From NCBI GenBank assembly GCA_051251595.1, contig JBPOFA010000003.1, positions 1 through 64,000 on the forward strand: 64,000 nt of DNA, in the 5' to 3' direction. Position 1 is the first letter of the stretch, and every line of letters starts with the position of its first letter. This DNA comes from NORP110 sp051251595 (GTDB lineage: Bacteria; Pseudomonadota; Alphaproteobacteria; Rhodobacterales; Rhodobacteraceae). The position numbers and the translations under genes are program-made. The notes beneath the pieces are model-generated. The model saw only the letters and a list, made by a program, of their open reading frames with translations, had not been told where the DNA came from and made no database searches. Positions 50,218-58,385 of the stretch are shown here, one piece after another.

Positions 50218-51522
50218 ATGGATTTTCTGCACGACCACGCTTTGCTGCTGATGGTCATCTTCCTGATCGGAATAACAATCACCGGGCTGCCCATGGGCAT
50301 CGCGATGATTGTCTCCAGCATCTTTTATCTTGCCATGTCGGGGCGCGATGTGGGGCTGGCGGCGGAAAATGTCCTGAACGGGGTTTTTGGCAACTTCGTG
50401 GCCTTGGCCGTGCCCCTGTTCATTTTTGCGGCCAATATCATGAACGCCGGCAAAGTGTCGGATCGTTTGCTGAACTTTGCGCTGGCCTTGGTGGGCCGTG
50501 TGCCCGGCGGCATGGCGCAGGTGAATATTCTGACCTCACTGATCTTTTCTGGCATGTCCGGATCAGCGATTTCCGACGCGGCAGGTGTGGGGAAAGTCGT
50601 CACCGGCATGATGGTCAAAGACGGGCGCTACCCCCCAGGTTTTGCCGGGGCAATCACGGCGACATCGGCGGTGATCGGCCCGATATTCCCCCCCTCTATT
50701 CCGATGGTGTTCTACGCCTTGATATCATCCACATCCGTCGGTGCTTTGTTTCTGGGCGGGGTGATCCCTGCGATTATCCTGTGCACCGTCTTGGGCGGGG
50801 CGGTGATGATCATGGCCAAGATGCGCGGCTTTCCGGTCGAGGAAGCGATCCCGTGGCGCCTGTTCCCACTGATCGTGCTGCGCGCCCTTCCAGCGCTGTT
50901 CATGCCGGTTATCCTGCTGGGTGGCATCTATAGCGGGGCCTTCACCCCAACCGAAGCGGCGGCCGTATCCGCATTCTACGCCTTGCTTTTGGCCGGGTTC
51001 GCTTACCGGGAACTCAGCCTCAAAGACTTCTGGGATGTCGTCATCTCGACCGTGCGCACAACGGCAGTTGTGACATTGGTTTTATGCGGCGCATTTATCT
51101 TTAACTACGTCGTCACCGTCGAACGCGTGCCACTGGCCGTGTTCGAAATGGTCACGCAGATGGAACTGACGCAGGTGCAGTTCTTTTTGCTGCTCAACGT
51201 CCTTTATCTCATCCTTGGGTGCTTTCTGGATGTGTCCACGATCATGTTGGTTGTGACACCTCTGTTTCTGCCCGCGGCGGCTGCGCAGGGTATAGACCTG
51301 ACCCATTTGGGGGTGGTCTTGGTGTTTAACATGATGATCGGGCTGATCACGCCGCCCTATGGAATTCTTTTGTTTATCATCAAAGCGTTGAACGGCATCC
51401 CCTTGCGCGACATGATCCGAGAGGTCTGGGTGTTCCTGGCCCTGTTGATCGCAATTCTGATGCTGTTGACCTTTGTGCCAGAGCTCGTCCTGTGGCTGCC
51501 CCGCGCTGCGGGCATGATGTAG
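50218..51522 (+). CDS. TRAP transporter large permease subunit (DctM type), rhamnoside module
   Basis: A 434-residue DctM protein with about 11-12 membrane segments. Landmarks: LFIFAANIMNAGKVSDRLLNFA, VNILTSLIFSGMSGSAISDAAGVGKV (about 102-127), SAVIGPIFPPSIPMVFYALISS (about 142-163) and VFNMMIGLITPPYGILLFI (about 365-383). A GAGG ribosome site precedes ATG 50218. It closes the TRAP operon that faces the aldolase-rhamnosidase operon and is followed by a bidirectional hairpin. Confidence 0.93.
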   Translation: MDFLHDHALLLMVIFLIGITITGLPMGIAMIVSSIFYLAMSGRDVGLAAENVLNGVFGNFVALAVPLFIFAANIMNAGKVSDRLLNFALALVGRVPGGMAQVNILTSLIFSGMSGSAISDAAGVGKVVTGMMVKDGRYPPGFAGAITATSAVIGPIFPPSIPMVFYALISSTSVGALFLGGVIPAIILCTVLGGAVMIMAKMRGFPVEEAIPWRLFPLIVLRALPALFMPVILLGGIYSGAFTPTEAAAVSAFYALLLAGFAYRELSLKDFWDVVISTVRTTAVVTLVLCGAFIFNYVVTVERVPLAVFEMVTQMELTQVQFFLLLNVLYLILGCFLDVSTIMLVVTPLFLPAAAAQGIDLTHLGVVLVFNMMIGLITPPYGILLFIIKALNGIPLRDMIREVWVFLALLIAILMLLTFVPELVLWLPRAAGMM

Positions 51523-51544
51523 CCGATTTGTTTTTTGCCCGCGC

Positions 51545-51567
51545 GACAGCCCCCTTATCGGGGTGTC
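51545..51567. terminator. Bidirectional hairpin between the TRAP and amide operons
   Basis: GACA+CCCC (51545-51548, 51550-51553) pairs with GGGG+TGTC (51560-51567) with a single bulged G and a 6-nt loop. It lies in the 60-nt space between two converging genes (dctM on the plus strand and the ABC ATPase gene on the minus) and probably ends both transcripts. Confidence 0.6.
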
Positions 51568-51582
51568 ACAGGTTGATTGTCG

Positions 51583-53373
51583 CTATGTCTCGGGCTGTGC
51601 CACGAAATGGCCGGCCTCTACCTGTGACATGCTGTGCCGGGGAACTTTGTGCCCGACGGGGTGCAGCGGGCTTGGAATGTCGCCGTCATTTCGCGCGGCA
51701 TAGGGCCGTTCAAAGGTAGGGTCGGGCACCGGAACGGCCGACATCAAACGTTTGGTATAGGCGTGCTGTGGATTCCCAAAAATCTGCGCCCGGCTGCCGA
51801 TCTCTACGATCTGGCCCAGATGCATCACCGCGATCCGATCAGAGATGTTTTCGACGACCGCCATATCATGGCTGATAAACAGGGTCGCAATTCCGAATTC
51901 ATCCTTCAGCGACCGCAGCAAATCCAACACGCGCGCCTGAACAGACACATCCAGCGCAGAGACGCTTTCATCGGCAATGACCAGTTTGGGCGTCAGCGAC
52001 AGGGCGCGGGCAATGCAAATACGTTGGCGTTGACCGCCCGAAAACTCATGCGGGTAATTGTCCAGCTGCGCCTCTGTCAACCCGACCTTGTCCATCAGAG
52101 ACGCGGCCTTGGCGCGACGGCTGAACGCGTCCCCAATGCCGTGAATTTTCAACGGTTCTGCGATCTGCTCTCCGACGGTCATTCTTGGGTCGAGCGCTGC
52201 CATCGGGTCTTGAAAGATGATCTGGGTCACAGCGCTAAGTTTGCGCCGCGTCTGGGCCGTCATCGTCCCGACACGCTGTCCGGCGATGTTGATGGACCCT
52301 TCATGGGGCACCAACCCGACAATGGCGCGGGTGATGGTAGATTTCCCACAGCCGGATTCCCCGACCAGGGAAAACGTCTCTCCGGCGCGGATGTCAAAGG
52401 ACACACCCTCGACCGCGTGAACCCGATGCGTGACACGGTTCAAAAGCCCGCCGCGAATGTCATAGCGCACCTGAACGTCGCGCAGGTCGGCAATCACCGG
52501 GGCATCGCTGCGCTCTGTCGCGGGGCCACCCGTGCCCATGCGGGGAACGGCGGCTAACAGGTCTTTGGTATAAGGCCGTTCCGGGGCCGCGAAAATCTGC
52601 CGGACCTCTGCGGTTTCCTCTATCTGGCCCTTACGCATGATCACAACGCGATCCGCCATTTCCGCCACAACGCCCATATCATGGGTGATCAGCAAAATCG
52701 CGGTGCCCTGCGCCTTTTGCAAATCGCGCAACAATTCCAACACTTCGCGCTGCACGGTCACATCCAGCGCCGTTGTGGGTTCATCAGCGATCAGCACGTC
52801 AGGCTTGAGCGCCAATGCCATCGCGATCATCACCCGTTGCCGCATCCCGCCTGACAGTTCATGGGGATATTGCATCAAACGACGCGCCGGTTCGGACAGG
52901 CGAACGGCGGTCAGGGCGGCCAGCGCCTCTGCGCGGGCGGCGCGTTTGGACAAAGTCGTGTGGGCCTGAATCGCTTCGATCAACTGCGCCCCGACGGTCA
53001 TCATGGGGTTCAGGCTGGTCATCGGTTCCTGAAAGATCATCGCAACCCGGTCGCCCCTCAGCGCCCGCATCTGATGTTCCTCAAGGGCGGTCAGATCTAG
53101 GCCGTCCAATGTGATTGTGCCGCCGGTCACACGCACGGCAGGGGGCGGCAATAGCCCCATGATCGCCAGCGAGGTTATTGATTTTCCCGACCCGCTTTCC
53201 CCAGCAAGGGCCAGCGTTTCGCCGGGCCGCAGGTCAAAACTTATCTTTTGGATCAAGGGCTTTTGGCCCGCATCCGTCTGCACGCTCACCGACAGATCGC
53301 TTACAGACAACACAGGCGCAAGGCTGTCTGACGCCGCAGGGGCGTCAGACATTGGTTTGGCGGTCTTGGTCAT
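51583..53373 (-). CDS. Peptide-type ABC transporter ATPase, fused DppD-DppF
   Basis: A 596-residue protein made of two fused ATPase domains of the oligopeptide/dipeptide class. Domain 1: Walker A GESGSGKS (about 57-64), Q-loop FQEPMTSLNP, signature HELSGGMRQRV, Walker B LIADEPTTALDV. Domain 2: Walker A GESGCGKS (about 348), FQDPMAALDP, signature FSGGQRQRICIARAL, Walker B LVIADESVSALDV. Both are complete. Each carries the oligo_HPY-like C-terminal extension (HAYTKRLMSAVP near the end). Usually these are two proteins; the fusion is common in roseobacters and rhizobia. Its start overlaps the formamidase stop (53370-53373). It energises the DppB/DppC-type permeases of the same operon. Confidence 0.93.
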   Translation of the reverse strand: MTKTAKPMSDAPAASDSLAPVLSVSDLSVSVQTDAGQKPLIQKISFDLRPGETLALAGESGSGKSITSLAIMGLLPPPAVRVTGGTITLDGLDLTALEEHQMRALRGDRVAMIFQEPMTSLNPMMTVGAQLIEAIQAHTTLSKRAARAEALAALTAVRLSEPARRLMQYPHELSGGMRQRVMIAMALALKPDVLIADEPTTALDVTVQREVLELLRDLQKAQGTAILLITHDMGVVAEMADRVVIMRKGQIEETAEVRQIFAAPERPYTKDLLAAVPRMGTGGPATERSDAPVIADLRDVQVRYDIRGGLLNRVTHRVHAVEGVSFDIRAGETFSLVGESGCGKSTITRAIVGLVPHEGSINIAGQRVGTMTAQTRRKLSAVTQIIFQDPMAALDPRMTVGEQIAEPLKIHGIGDAFSRRAKAASLMDKVGLTEAQLDNYPHEFSGGQRQRICIARALSLTPKLVIADESVSALDVSVQARVLDLLRSLKDEFGIATLFISHDMAVVENISDRIAVMHLGQIVEIGSRAQIFGNPQHAYTKRLMSAVPVPDPTFERPYAARNDGDIPSPLHPVGHKVPRHSMSQVEAGHFVAQPET

Positions 53374-54329
53374 TCAAATACGCACCGTGGGAAGTAGAAA
53401 CTGACCACCCAGTTGGGCATGTCGACAATCTCGGAAATCCGCAGGTCCCCGCAGGTGCTAACCAGCATATAGGCGTCAACCGCATCCATGCCGCGCGTGG
53501 CGCAAAGGAAATCCACCATGCCCGCAACCGCATCACGGCTGGCGCTCATCAGGTCAGGCCCGATGCCGGTTGTCACCTCATAGCCCTTGGCATCCAGATG
53601 CCGAGTGACGGGCCCCGGAGTTGTAAACCGAGGCATTTTCAGATTTGCGTCTTTCACCAGATCAAGCGTCAGGATGACATCCATCGGCGATTCAATCGCG
53701 GTGCCGCAGACTTCGCCATCGCCCTGGGCCGCATGGGTGTCGCCCACACTGAACAACGCGCCCGCAACCTCTACCGGCAGGTACAATGTTGTGCCTGCGG
53801 ACAGGTCGCGAATGTCCAGATTGCCGCCAACGCGACGCGGTGGAACGATTGAATGCAGGCCTGGCTCTGCCAAAGCATTGCCGATGGTCCCGGCAAAAGG
53901 TTTCAGCGGCACAGCGCCTTCTTTGCCGAACATGGCTGGGGCCATGCTGTCTGGATCATAAGACCAGACATGCAGGGCCGGATCCGTGAATTGATCCGCC
54001 AACAGACCAAAGCCCGGAATATTCGCCGTCCAGCCCCAGCCTTTACCGTCTTGGGTTTGCGGCGCAAAACTGTCGAGCGTGATTTTCAGCGCATCGCCAG
54101 GTTCTGCACCCTCAACCCAAATTGGCCCAGAGACCGGGTTGATTTTGCCAAAATCAAGTGTTGCAACATCAGCCACGGTGGACGACGGGCCAAGCTGGCC
54201 CGCCGAACTGTCGTGGCAGTGAAATTTGATCGTCTGGCCCGGTTCCACCCGTTCAACCGGGGCAACGGAATTGTCCCAACCGAAATGGTGTTGCGCGCCG
54301 TGGATCGTATAATCACAAGCCTTACACAT
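53370..54329 (-). CDS. Acetamidase/formamidase family amidohydrolase
   Basis: A 319-residue FmdA/AmdA-family enzyme. Motifs: VTTIHGAQHHFGWDNSVAPV-like opening (about 5-25: HGAQHHFGWDNS), ATLDFGKINPVSGPIWVEGAEPGDALKI (about 63-90), DTHAAQGDGEVCGTAIE (about 207-223, with His, Asp and Cys typical of the metal site) and a late YMLVSTCGDLRISEIVD block. It hydrolyses formamide, acetamide or short amides in the cytosol, giving ammonia. Its start is 4 nt after the binding-protein stop and its end overlaps the ATPase gene. It is the only enzyme of this operon, so the AmiC-type sensor probably responds to the amide it degrades. Confidence 0.88.
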   Translation of the reverse strand: MCKACDYTIHGAQHHFGWDNSVAPVERVEPGQTIKFHCHDSSAGQLGPSSTVADVATLDFGKINPVSGPIWVEGAEPGDALKITLDSFAPQTQDGKGWGWTANIPGFGLLADQFTDPALHVWSYDPDSMAPAMFGKEGAVPLKPFAGTIGNALAEPGLHSIVPPRRVGGNLDIRDLSAGTTLYLPVEVAGALFSVGDTHAAQGDGEVCGTAIESPMDVILTLDLVKDANLKMPRFTTPGPVTRHLDAKGYEVTTGIGPDLMSASRDAVAGMVDFLCATRGMDAVDAYMLVSTCGDLRISEIVDMPNWVVSFYFPRCVFE

Positions 54330-54333
54330 GGGA

Positions 54334-55950
54334 TTACTCAGTCACGTAGACATAGTCATAGTTCACCGGGATAGAGACCGGATCGACATAAAGGCTGTCA
54401 TCCCCACCCATACGCGCTGATTTCATCGTATAGCGCTGTTCGTTGAACACGGGCACCCAAGGCGCTTCTTCCATGACTTTCATGTAAACATCAGACCACA
54501 TTTCCAACCGCTCTGGTGCAGAGGGGTCCAACATGCTGTCTGCGGCTGTGGCTTCGGCATCAATGCCTGCGTCACAGAACTTGGACCAGTTCCAACCGCC
54601 TTCTTCAGCGCCAGAACATCCCAGGATCGGACCAAAGAAGTTTGACGGATCGGGGAAGTCAGCAATCCATGCCATACCGCCAGACCAGATCATCGGGGCT
54701 GTGCCCGCGCCGCCGGCCTCAATCACATTGGCTTGCGCAAGGGACTGGATAGAGGCGTTAACCCCGATCGCGGCAAGATCCTGCTGGATGGCTTGCGCAA
54801 TACGTGGGTTTGGATCCGTGTTCATCACGTAAAGCTCTGTGTCAAACCCGTCCGCAAACCCTGCATCGGCCAGCATTTGCTTGGCGGCTGCCTGATCAAA
54901 CGTGTAACCTGCATAGCCTTCGGTGTAGCCGGGCATAGAAGGTGGCAACGGCTGTGTCGCTGGAACGGCACGACCATTGATGATCTGGGTGATCCGTTCT
55001 TTGTTGATGGCCATGTTGATGGCCTTGCGGACTTCGACATTGTCCAAGGGCGGGATCGTCACGTTCAACGTGATATAGCCGGTTTGCAGCTGCCCACCTT
55101 CGACAACACGAGCGGCCTGATCCGGATCGCCCATGACTTCCTGGAATTTCGCCGGTGGAATACCGTCGCCAGGCACGTCAACTTCGCCATTCTGCAAACG
55201 CAGCAGGGCAACGATAGGTTCCTGACCAACCTCAAAAGTCACAGAGTCCAGATAAGGCAGACCTTCGCGCCAGTAGTCGGGGTTCTTCCCAAAGACCAGC
55301 CGCTGGCCGATGGTCCATTCATCCAGTTTGAACGCACCCGTTCCAACCGGCATCTTGCCAAAGTCGCCAGCAGCTGCGTCAACAGCTTCTTTCGGGACAA
55401 TCGAGGCAAAGTTCAGCGCCATGACATGCAGGAATGTCGCGTCAGGACGGGACAGTTTGATTTCCACGGTCAGCGGATCGATGACCGTAACGCCCTCCAA
55501 CGTGGTGGCAGAGCCGTCAGACATGGCGTCAAATCCGGCGATGGCACCAAAGAAACCAGCACCCGGAGATTGCGTTTCAGGGGCTGTCACGCGGTCCAGC
55601 GAGTATTTGACATCCTCGGCCGTCATTTCGCGCCCGTTGTGGAATTTCACACCGCTGCGCAGCGTGAAAGTAAAGGTCATGCCGTCTTCTGAAACCGTAT
55701 AGCTTTCAGCAAGGCCGGGGCGCAGTTCTGTCGTGCCGGGTGCATAATCCATCAGCCCGTCAAACAGGGATTTGATCATTGACCAGTTTTGCCAGTCATA
55801 GCCGATCGCCGGGTCAAGTGTGGCCACGTCGTCCTTGTAGGTCACAACAATCCCGCCGCCGGATTGCGCATCCGGATCCAGCATTTCTTGCGCCAGGGCA
55901 GGGCTTGCCATGGCTGCAATCAGCGCAGTTGAAATCAGTAGTTTTTTCAT
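54334..55950 (-). CDS. ABC transporter substrate-binding protein (SBP_bac_5, dipeptide type)
   Basis: A 538-residue periplasmic binding protein of the oligopeptide class. Signal peptide about 1-20 (cleavage after SPALAQ). Core: VATLDPAIGYDWQNW near the N-terminus, LRPGLAESYTVSEDGMTFTFTLRSGVKFHNGREMTAEDVKYSLDR (about 78-125) and ADFPDPSNFFGPI near 435. It captures a peptide- or amide-like solute. It lies between the two permease genes and the formamidase gene with no long gap, and lacks a hairpin after it, in contrast to other binding-protein genes in the window. Ligand is unknown. Confidence 0.93.
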   Translation of the reverse strand: MKKLLISTALIAAMASPALAQEMLDPDAQSGGGIVVTYKDDVATLDPAIGYDWQNWSMIKSLFDGLMDYAPGTTELRPGLAESYTVSEDGMTFTFTLRSGVKFHNGREMTAEDVKYSLDRVTAPETQSPGAGFFGAIAGFDAMSDGSATTLEGVTVIDPLTVEIKLSRPDATFLHVMALNFASIVPKEAVDAAAGDFGKMPVGTGAFKLDEWTIGQRLVFGKNPDYWREGLPYLDSVTFEVGQEPIVALLRLQNGEVDVPGDGIPPAKFQEVMGDPDQAARVVEGGQLQTGYITLNVTIPPLDNVEVRKAINMAINKERITQIINGRAVPATQPLPPSMPGYTEGYAGYTFDQAAAKQMLADAGFADGFDTELYVMNTDPNPRIAQAIQQDLAAIGVNASIQSLAQANVIEAGGAGTAPMIWSGGMAWIADFPDPSNFFGPILGCSGAEEGGWNWSKFCDAGIDAEATAADSMLDPSAPERLEMWSDVYMKVMEEAPWVPVFNEQRYTMKSARMGGDDSLYVDPVSIPVNYDYVYVTE

Positions 55951-55972
55951 TTTTTCTCTCCTGTTGGGGTGA

Positions 55973-56893
55973 TTAACGAATACGGATTCTTGGGTCGATA
56001 AGTGGGGTGATCAGATCGGCCAGCAGATTGCCCAGCACGATCGCACAGGCCGAAACCAAGGTGACGCCCATGATGATTGGAATGTCGACGCGCTGGATGG
56101 CCTGCCAGGCCAGCTGGCCGATGCCGGGCCATCCAAAGACGCCTTCGACCACGACGATGCCGCCCATGAAAATGCCGATATCGATGCCGATCATCGCAAT
56201 GACGGGCAAAAATGCATTGGGCAGGGCATGGCGCAGAATGATGCGCGACCGGTTCAAACCTTTGGCCCGCGCGGTGCGGATAAAGTCGGTGCGCAACACT
56301 TCGATCATGCTTGAGCGCATCATCCGCGCGTACCAGCCCGACCCCAAAATCCCAAGCGTCAGCGCCGGCAAGACCAGATGCGCCGGCGTGCCATAGCCGC
56401 CAATGGGGAACCAGCCCAGCTTGACCGCAAACAGGTACAGCAACAGCAAGGCCACAACGAATTGCGGCGCTGAAACCGTCACGAAAGAGGTCATCATCAG
56501 GCTGTTGTCAATCGCTTTGCCCCGGCGCAAAGCGGCGATGATCCCCATGCTCAGGCCAATCAACAGCTCTGCCGCGATGCCAGCGGCCATCAGCAGCAAA
56601 GAGGCGGGCAGACGCGCAGCAATCAGCGTCGCGACATCAGTCTTTTGCAAGTAACTGCGGCCCATATCGCCCTGAAACAGCCCGGCCATGTAGCGGCCGT
56701 ATTGTACGATAAAGGGCTGATCCAAACCCAGTTGAGATCGGATATTGGCAACGGTCTGCGGTGTTGCAGACCGGCCTGCAATTTGGCGAACCGGATCGGC
56801 GGGCAGAACATAAAGCAACAGAAAGGTGATAAAGGACACGCCCAGCAGGATCAGCACGGCCTGGATCAATCGCCCCACAGCATAACTGCCCAT
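55973..56893 (-). CDS. ABC transporter permease (DppB type)
   Basis: A 306-residue inner-membrane permease with six membrane segments (about 8-28, 100-122, 135-155, 170-190, 232-252 and 278-298). It has the DppB N-terminal pattern RLIQAVLILLGVSFITFLLLYVLPADPV and the EAA cytoplasmic loop VLRTDFIRTARAKGLNRSRI (about 215-234) that docks on the ATPase. ATG shares one base with the stop of the upstream dppC-like gene (TGATG). It forms the channel with that partner. Confidence 0.93.
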   Translation of the reverse strand: MGSYAVGRLIQAVLILLGVSFITFLLLYVLPADPVRQIAGRSATPQTVANIRSQLGLDQPFIVQYGRYMAGLFQGDMGRSYLQKTDVATLIAARLPASLLLMAAGIAAELLIGLSMGIIAALRRGKAIDNSLMMTSFVTVSAPQFVVALLLLYLFAVKLGWFPIGGYGTPAHLVLPALTLGILGSGWYARMMRSSMIEVLRTDFIRTARAKGLNRSRIILRHALPNAFLPVIAMIGIDIGIFMGGIVVVEGVFGWPGIGQLAWQAIQRVDIPIIMGVTLVSACAIVLGNLLADLITPLIDPRIRIR

Positions 56894-57780
56894 CAGTCAG
56901 ACCCCCGCAATGTTGGGTCCAGCACATCGCGCAGCCCGTCCCCGACCAAATTGAACGCCAGCGCCAGCACCACAATTGCGGCGGCTGGAAAGAACACCAG
57001 CCAAGGCGCGGCCTGAAAATAGGTCTGGTTTTCAAAGATAATGTTGCCCCAGCTGGGCGTGGGGGGCTGAACGCCCACCCCAAGATAAGACAGCGTAGCC
57101 TCTAGCAGCACTGTCGTCGAAATCCCAAGCGTGCCCCAAACGATGATCATCGGCACCAGATGCGGCAGAATATGTTTGAACAAAATCCGTGCCGTGCTGG
57201 CCCCAAGGGTGCGCTGCGCTGCAATAAAATCGCGCTCTGTCAGGGAACGGGTTTCCGTGTAAATCACCCGCGCGGTCTGCACCCAATTCACCATCGCGAT
57301 GACAAAGGCCACGATCCATAGCGAAGGGTGGAAAATCGCCGCAAGGCAAATCGCCAACAGCAAGGCCGGAAAGGCCATCATCAAATCAGTAAAGCGCATC
57401 AGAACCGCGCCAATCCAGCCCTGGAAAAAACCAGCCGTCAGACCAATGACGGTGCCGATGATCAACGCGATCCCATTTGCCACGACGCCGATGATCAAAG
57501 AGGTCCGCGCCCCGTAAAGCAACCGGCTTAGCAAATCGCGGCCCAGCAAATCTGTACCCAAAAGATAGTCTGGCCCGGGGGGCATGGGCTCTCCAAATAG
57601 GGTCAGCCCGTCGAAATGTTGTTCAAATGGATCATACGGCGCGATCCACGGCGCGGCCAAAGCAGCCCCGACGATCAAAAGCACAAGGGTCAGCCCGAAC
57701 ATCGCCATCTTGCGCCGCCGCAGGCGTGCCCAAACCCCGTCCGGACGCAGCCGAGGGGCGTCCTGTACCAAGTCGCTCAT
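56893..57780 (-). CDS. ABC transporter permease (DppC type)
   Basis: A 295-residue permease of the DppC class: N-terminal OppC_N segment with TM1 (about 28-48), a periplasmic region with GPDYLLGTDLLGRDLLSRLLYGARTSL (about 68-94), and five further membrane segments. The EAA loop is TERDFIAAQRTLGASTARI (about 185-205). Its ATG overlaps the stop of the AmiR-like gene (57777-57780) as ATGA, which ties transporter expression to the regulator genes. Confidence 0.93.
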   Translation of the reverse strand: MSDLVQDAPRLRPDGVWARLRRRKMAMFGLTLVLLIVGAALAAPWIAPYDPFEQHFDGLTLFGEPMPPGPDYLLGTDLLGRDLLSRLLYGARTSLIIGVVANGIALIIGTVIGLTAGFFQGWIGAVLMRFTDLMMAFPALLLAICLAAIFHPSLWIVAFVIAMVNWVQTARVIYTETRSLTERDFIAAQRTLGASTARILFKHILPHLVPMIIVWGTLGISTTVLLEATLSYLGVGVQPPTPSWGNIIFENQTYFQAAPWLVFFPAAAIVVLALAFNLVGDGLRDVLDPTLRGSD

Positions 57781-58385
57781 CCGGCAGAACCTTTTGGAAA
57801 GGACTTTGGCGTGGTCTTTGCGCGGGCAAGAATGCGGGTCGCAGCGTCTTCGATCGGAATCCGTGCCGCCATCGCTTCATCGCGCAGCGCGCCATAGGCG
57901 GCTTGCTCTGATCCATGGTGTTCCATCAGATGAACCACGGCCTGAACAACGGTCTGCCGTTCGCCCAAACGCCGGCGTAGATCTTCGACACTCGCGGACA
58001 GCGCCCGTTGTGCTTCAAAGGCGTGACGGGCAATCAGAATGGCGCTGTAAACGCCGCTGCCGCCCACAGGTTTTAGGATTTGCGCATTCGCGCCCGTCGA
58101 CAAGGCCCACTCGATCCGACCGGGGGCTTCTGACCCGATCAGCGCAATCAGCGGCATCGGGGCCTCGCCTGGGGACCAGGGGAATTGCTCATCAAATCCC
58201 ATATCGGCATCAAAAAACACGAAATCCGCAGCCAACGCATCCGCCCCAAGCTCTGGCCAGCAGGTCGTGACCTGTAGCCCAACCGCCTGCAATTGCCGTG
58301 TCAGCGCCGTCACCGCCGGGTGCGGGCGATGCAGAATAACCGCATGGGCGTTGCCTAAATCTACGATCCGAACGTTGCGTTTCAT
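57777..58385 (-). CDS. AmiR-like ANTAR-domain antiterminator
   Basis: A 202-residue response-regulator-like protein. The N-terminal part (about 1-130) resembles a degenerate receiver (VILHRPHPAVTALTRQLQAVG opening, FVFFDADMGF, LIALIGSEAPGRIEWALSTGANAQILKP) without a clear phosphorylation site. A coiled-coil linker follows (about 118-145), then the ANTAR RNA-binding domain (about 140-195: VVQAVVHLMEHHGSEQAAYGALRDEAM). In Pseudomonas AmiR, this domain binds leader RNA and prevents a terminator from forming, while AmiC holds it inactive until an amide binds. The start overlaps the amiC-like stop (58382-58385). A terminator lies just upstream of the operon, as this model requires. Confidence 0.88.
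   Translation of the reverse strand: MKRNVRIVDLGNAHAVILHRPHPAVTALTRQLQAVGLQVTTCWPELGADALAADFVFFDADMGFDEQFPWSPGEAPMPLIALIGSEAPGRIEWALSTGANAQILKPVGGSGVYSAILIARHAFEAQRALSASVEDLRRRLGERQTVVQAVVHLMEHHGSEQAAYGALRDEAMAARIPIEDAATRILARAKTTPKSFPKGSAG

Noticed and set aside
54733..55692. Plus-strand open frame of 319 codons
   Set aside because: Antisense to the ABC substrate-binding protein gene; no ribosome site and no recognisable protein pattern.
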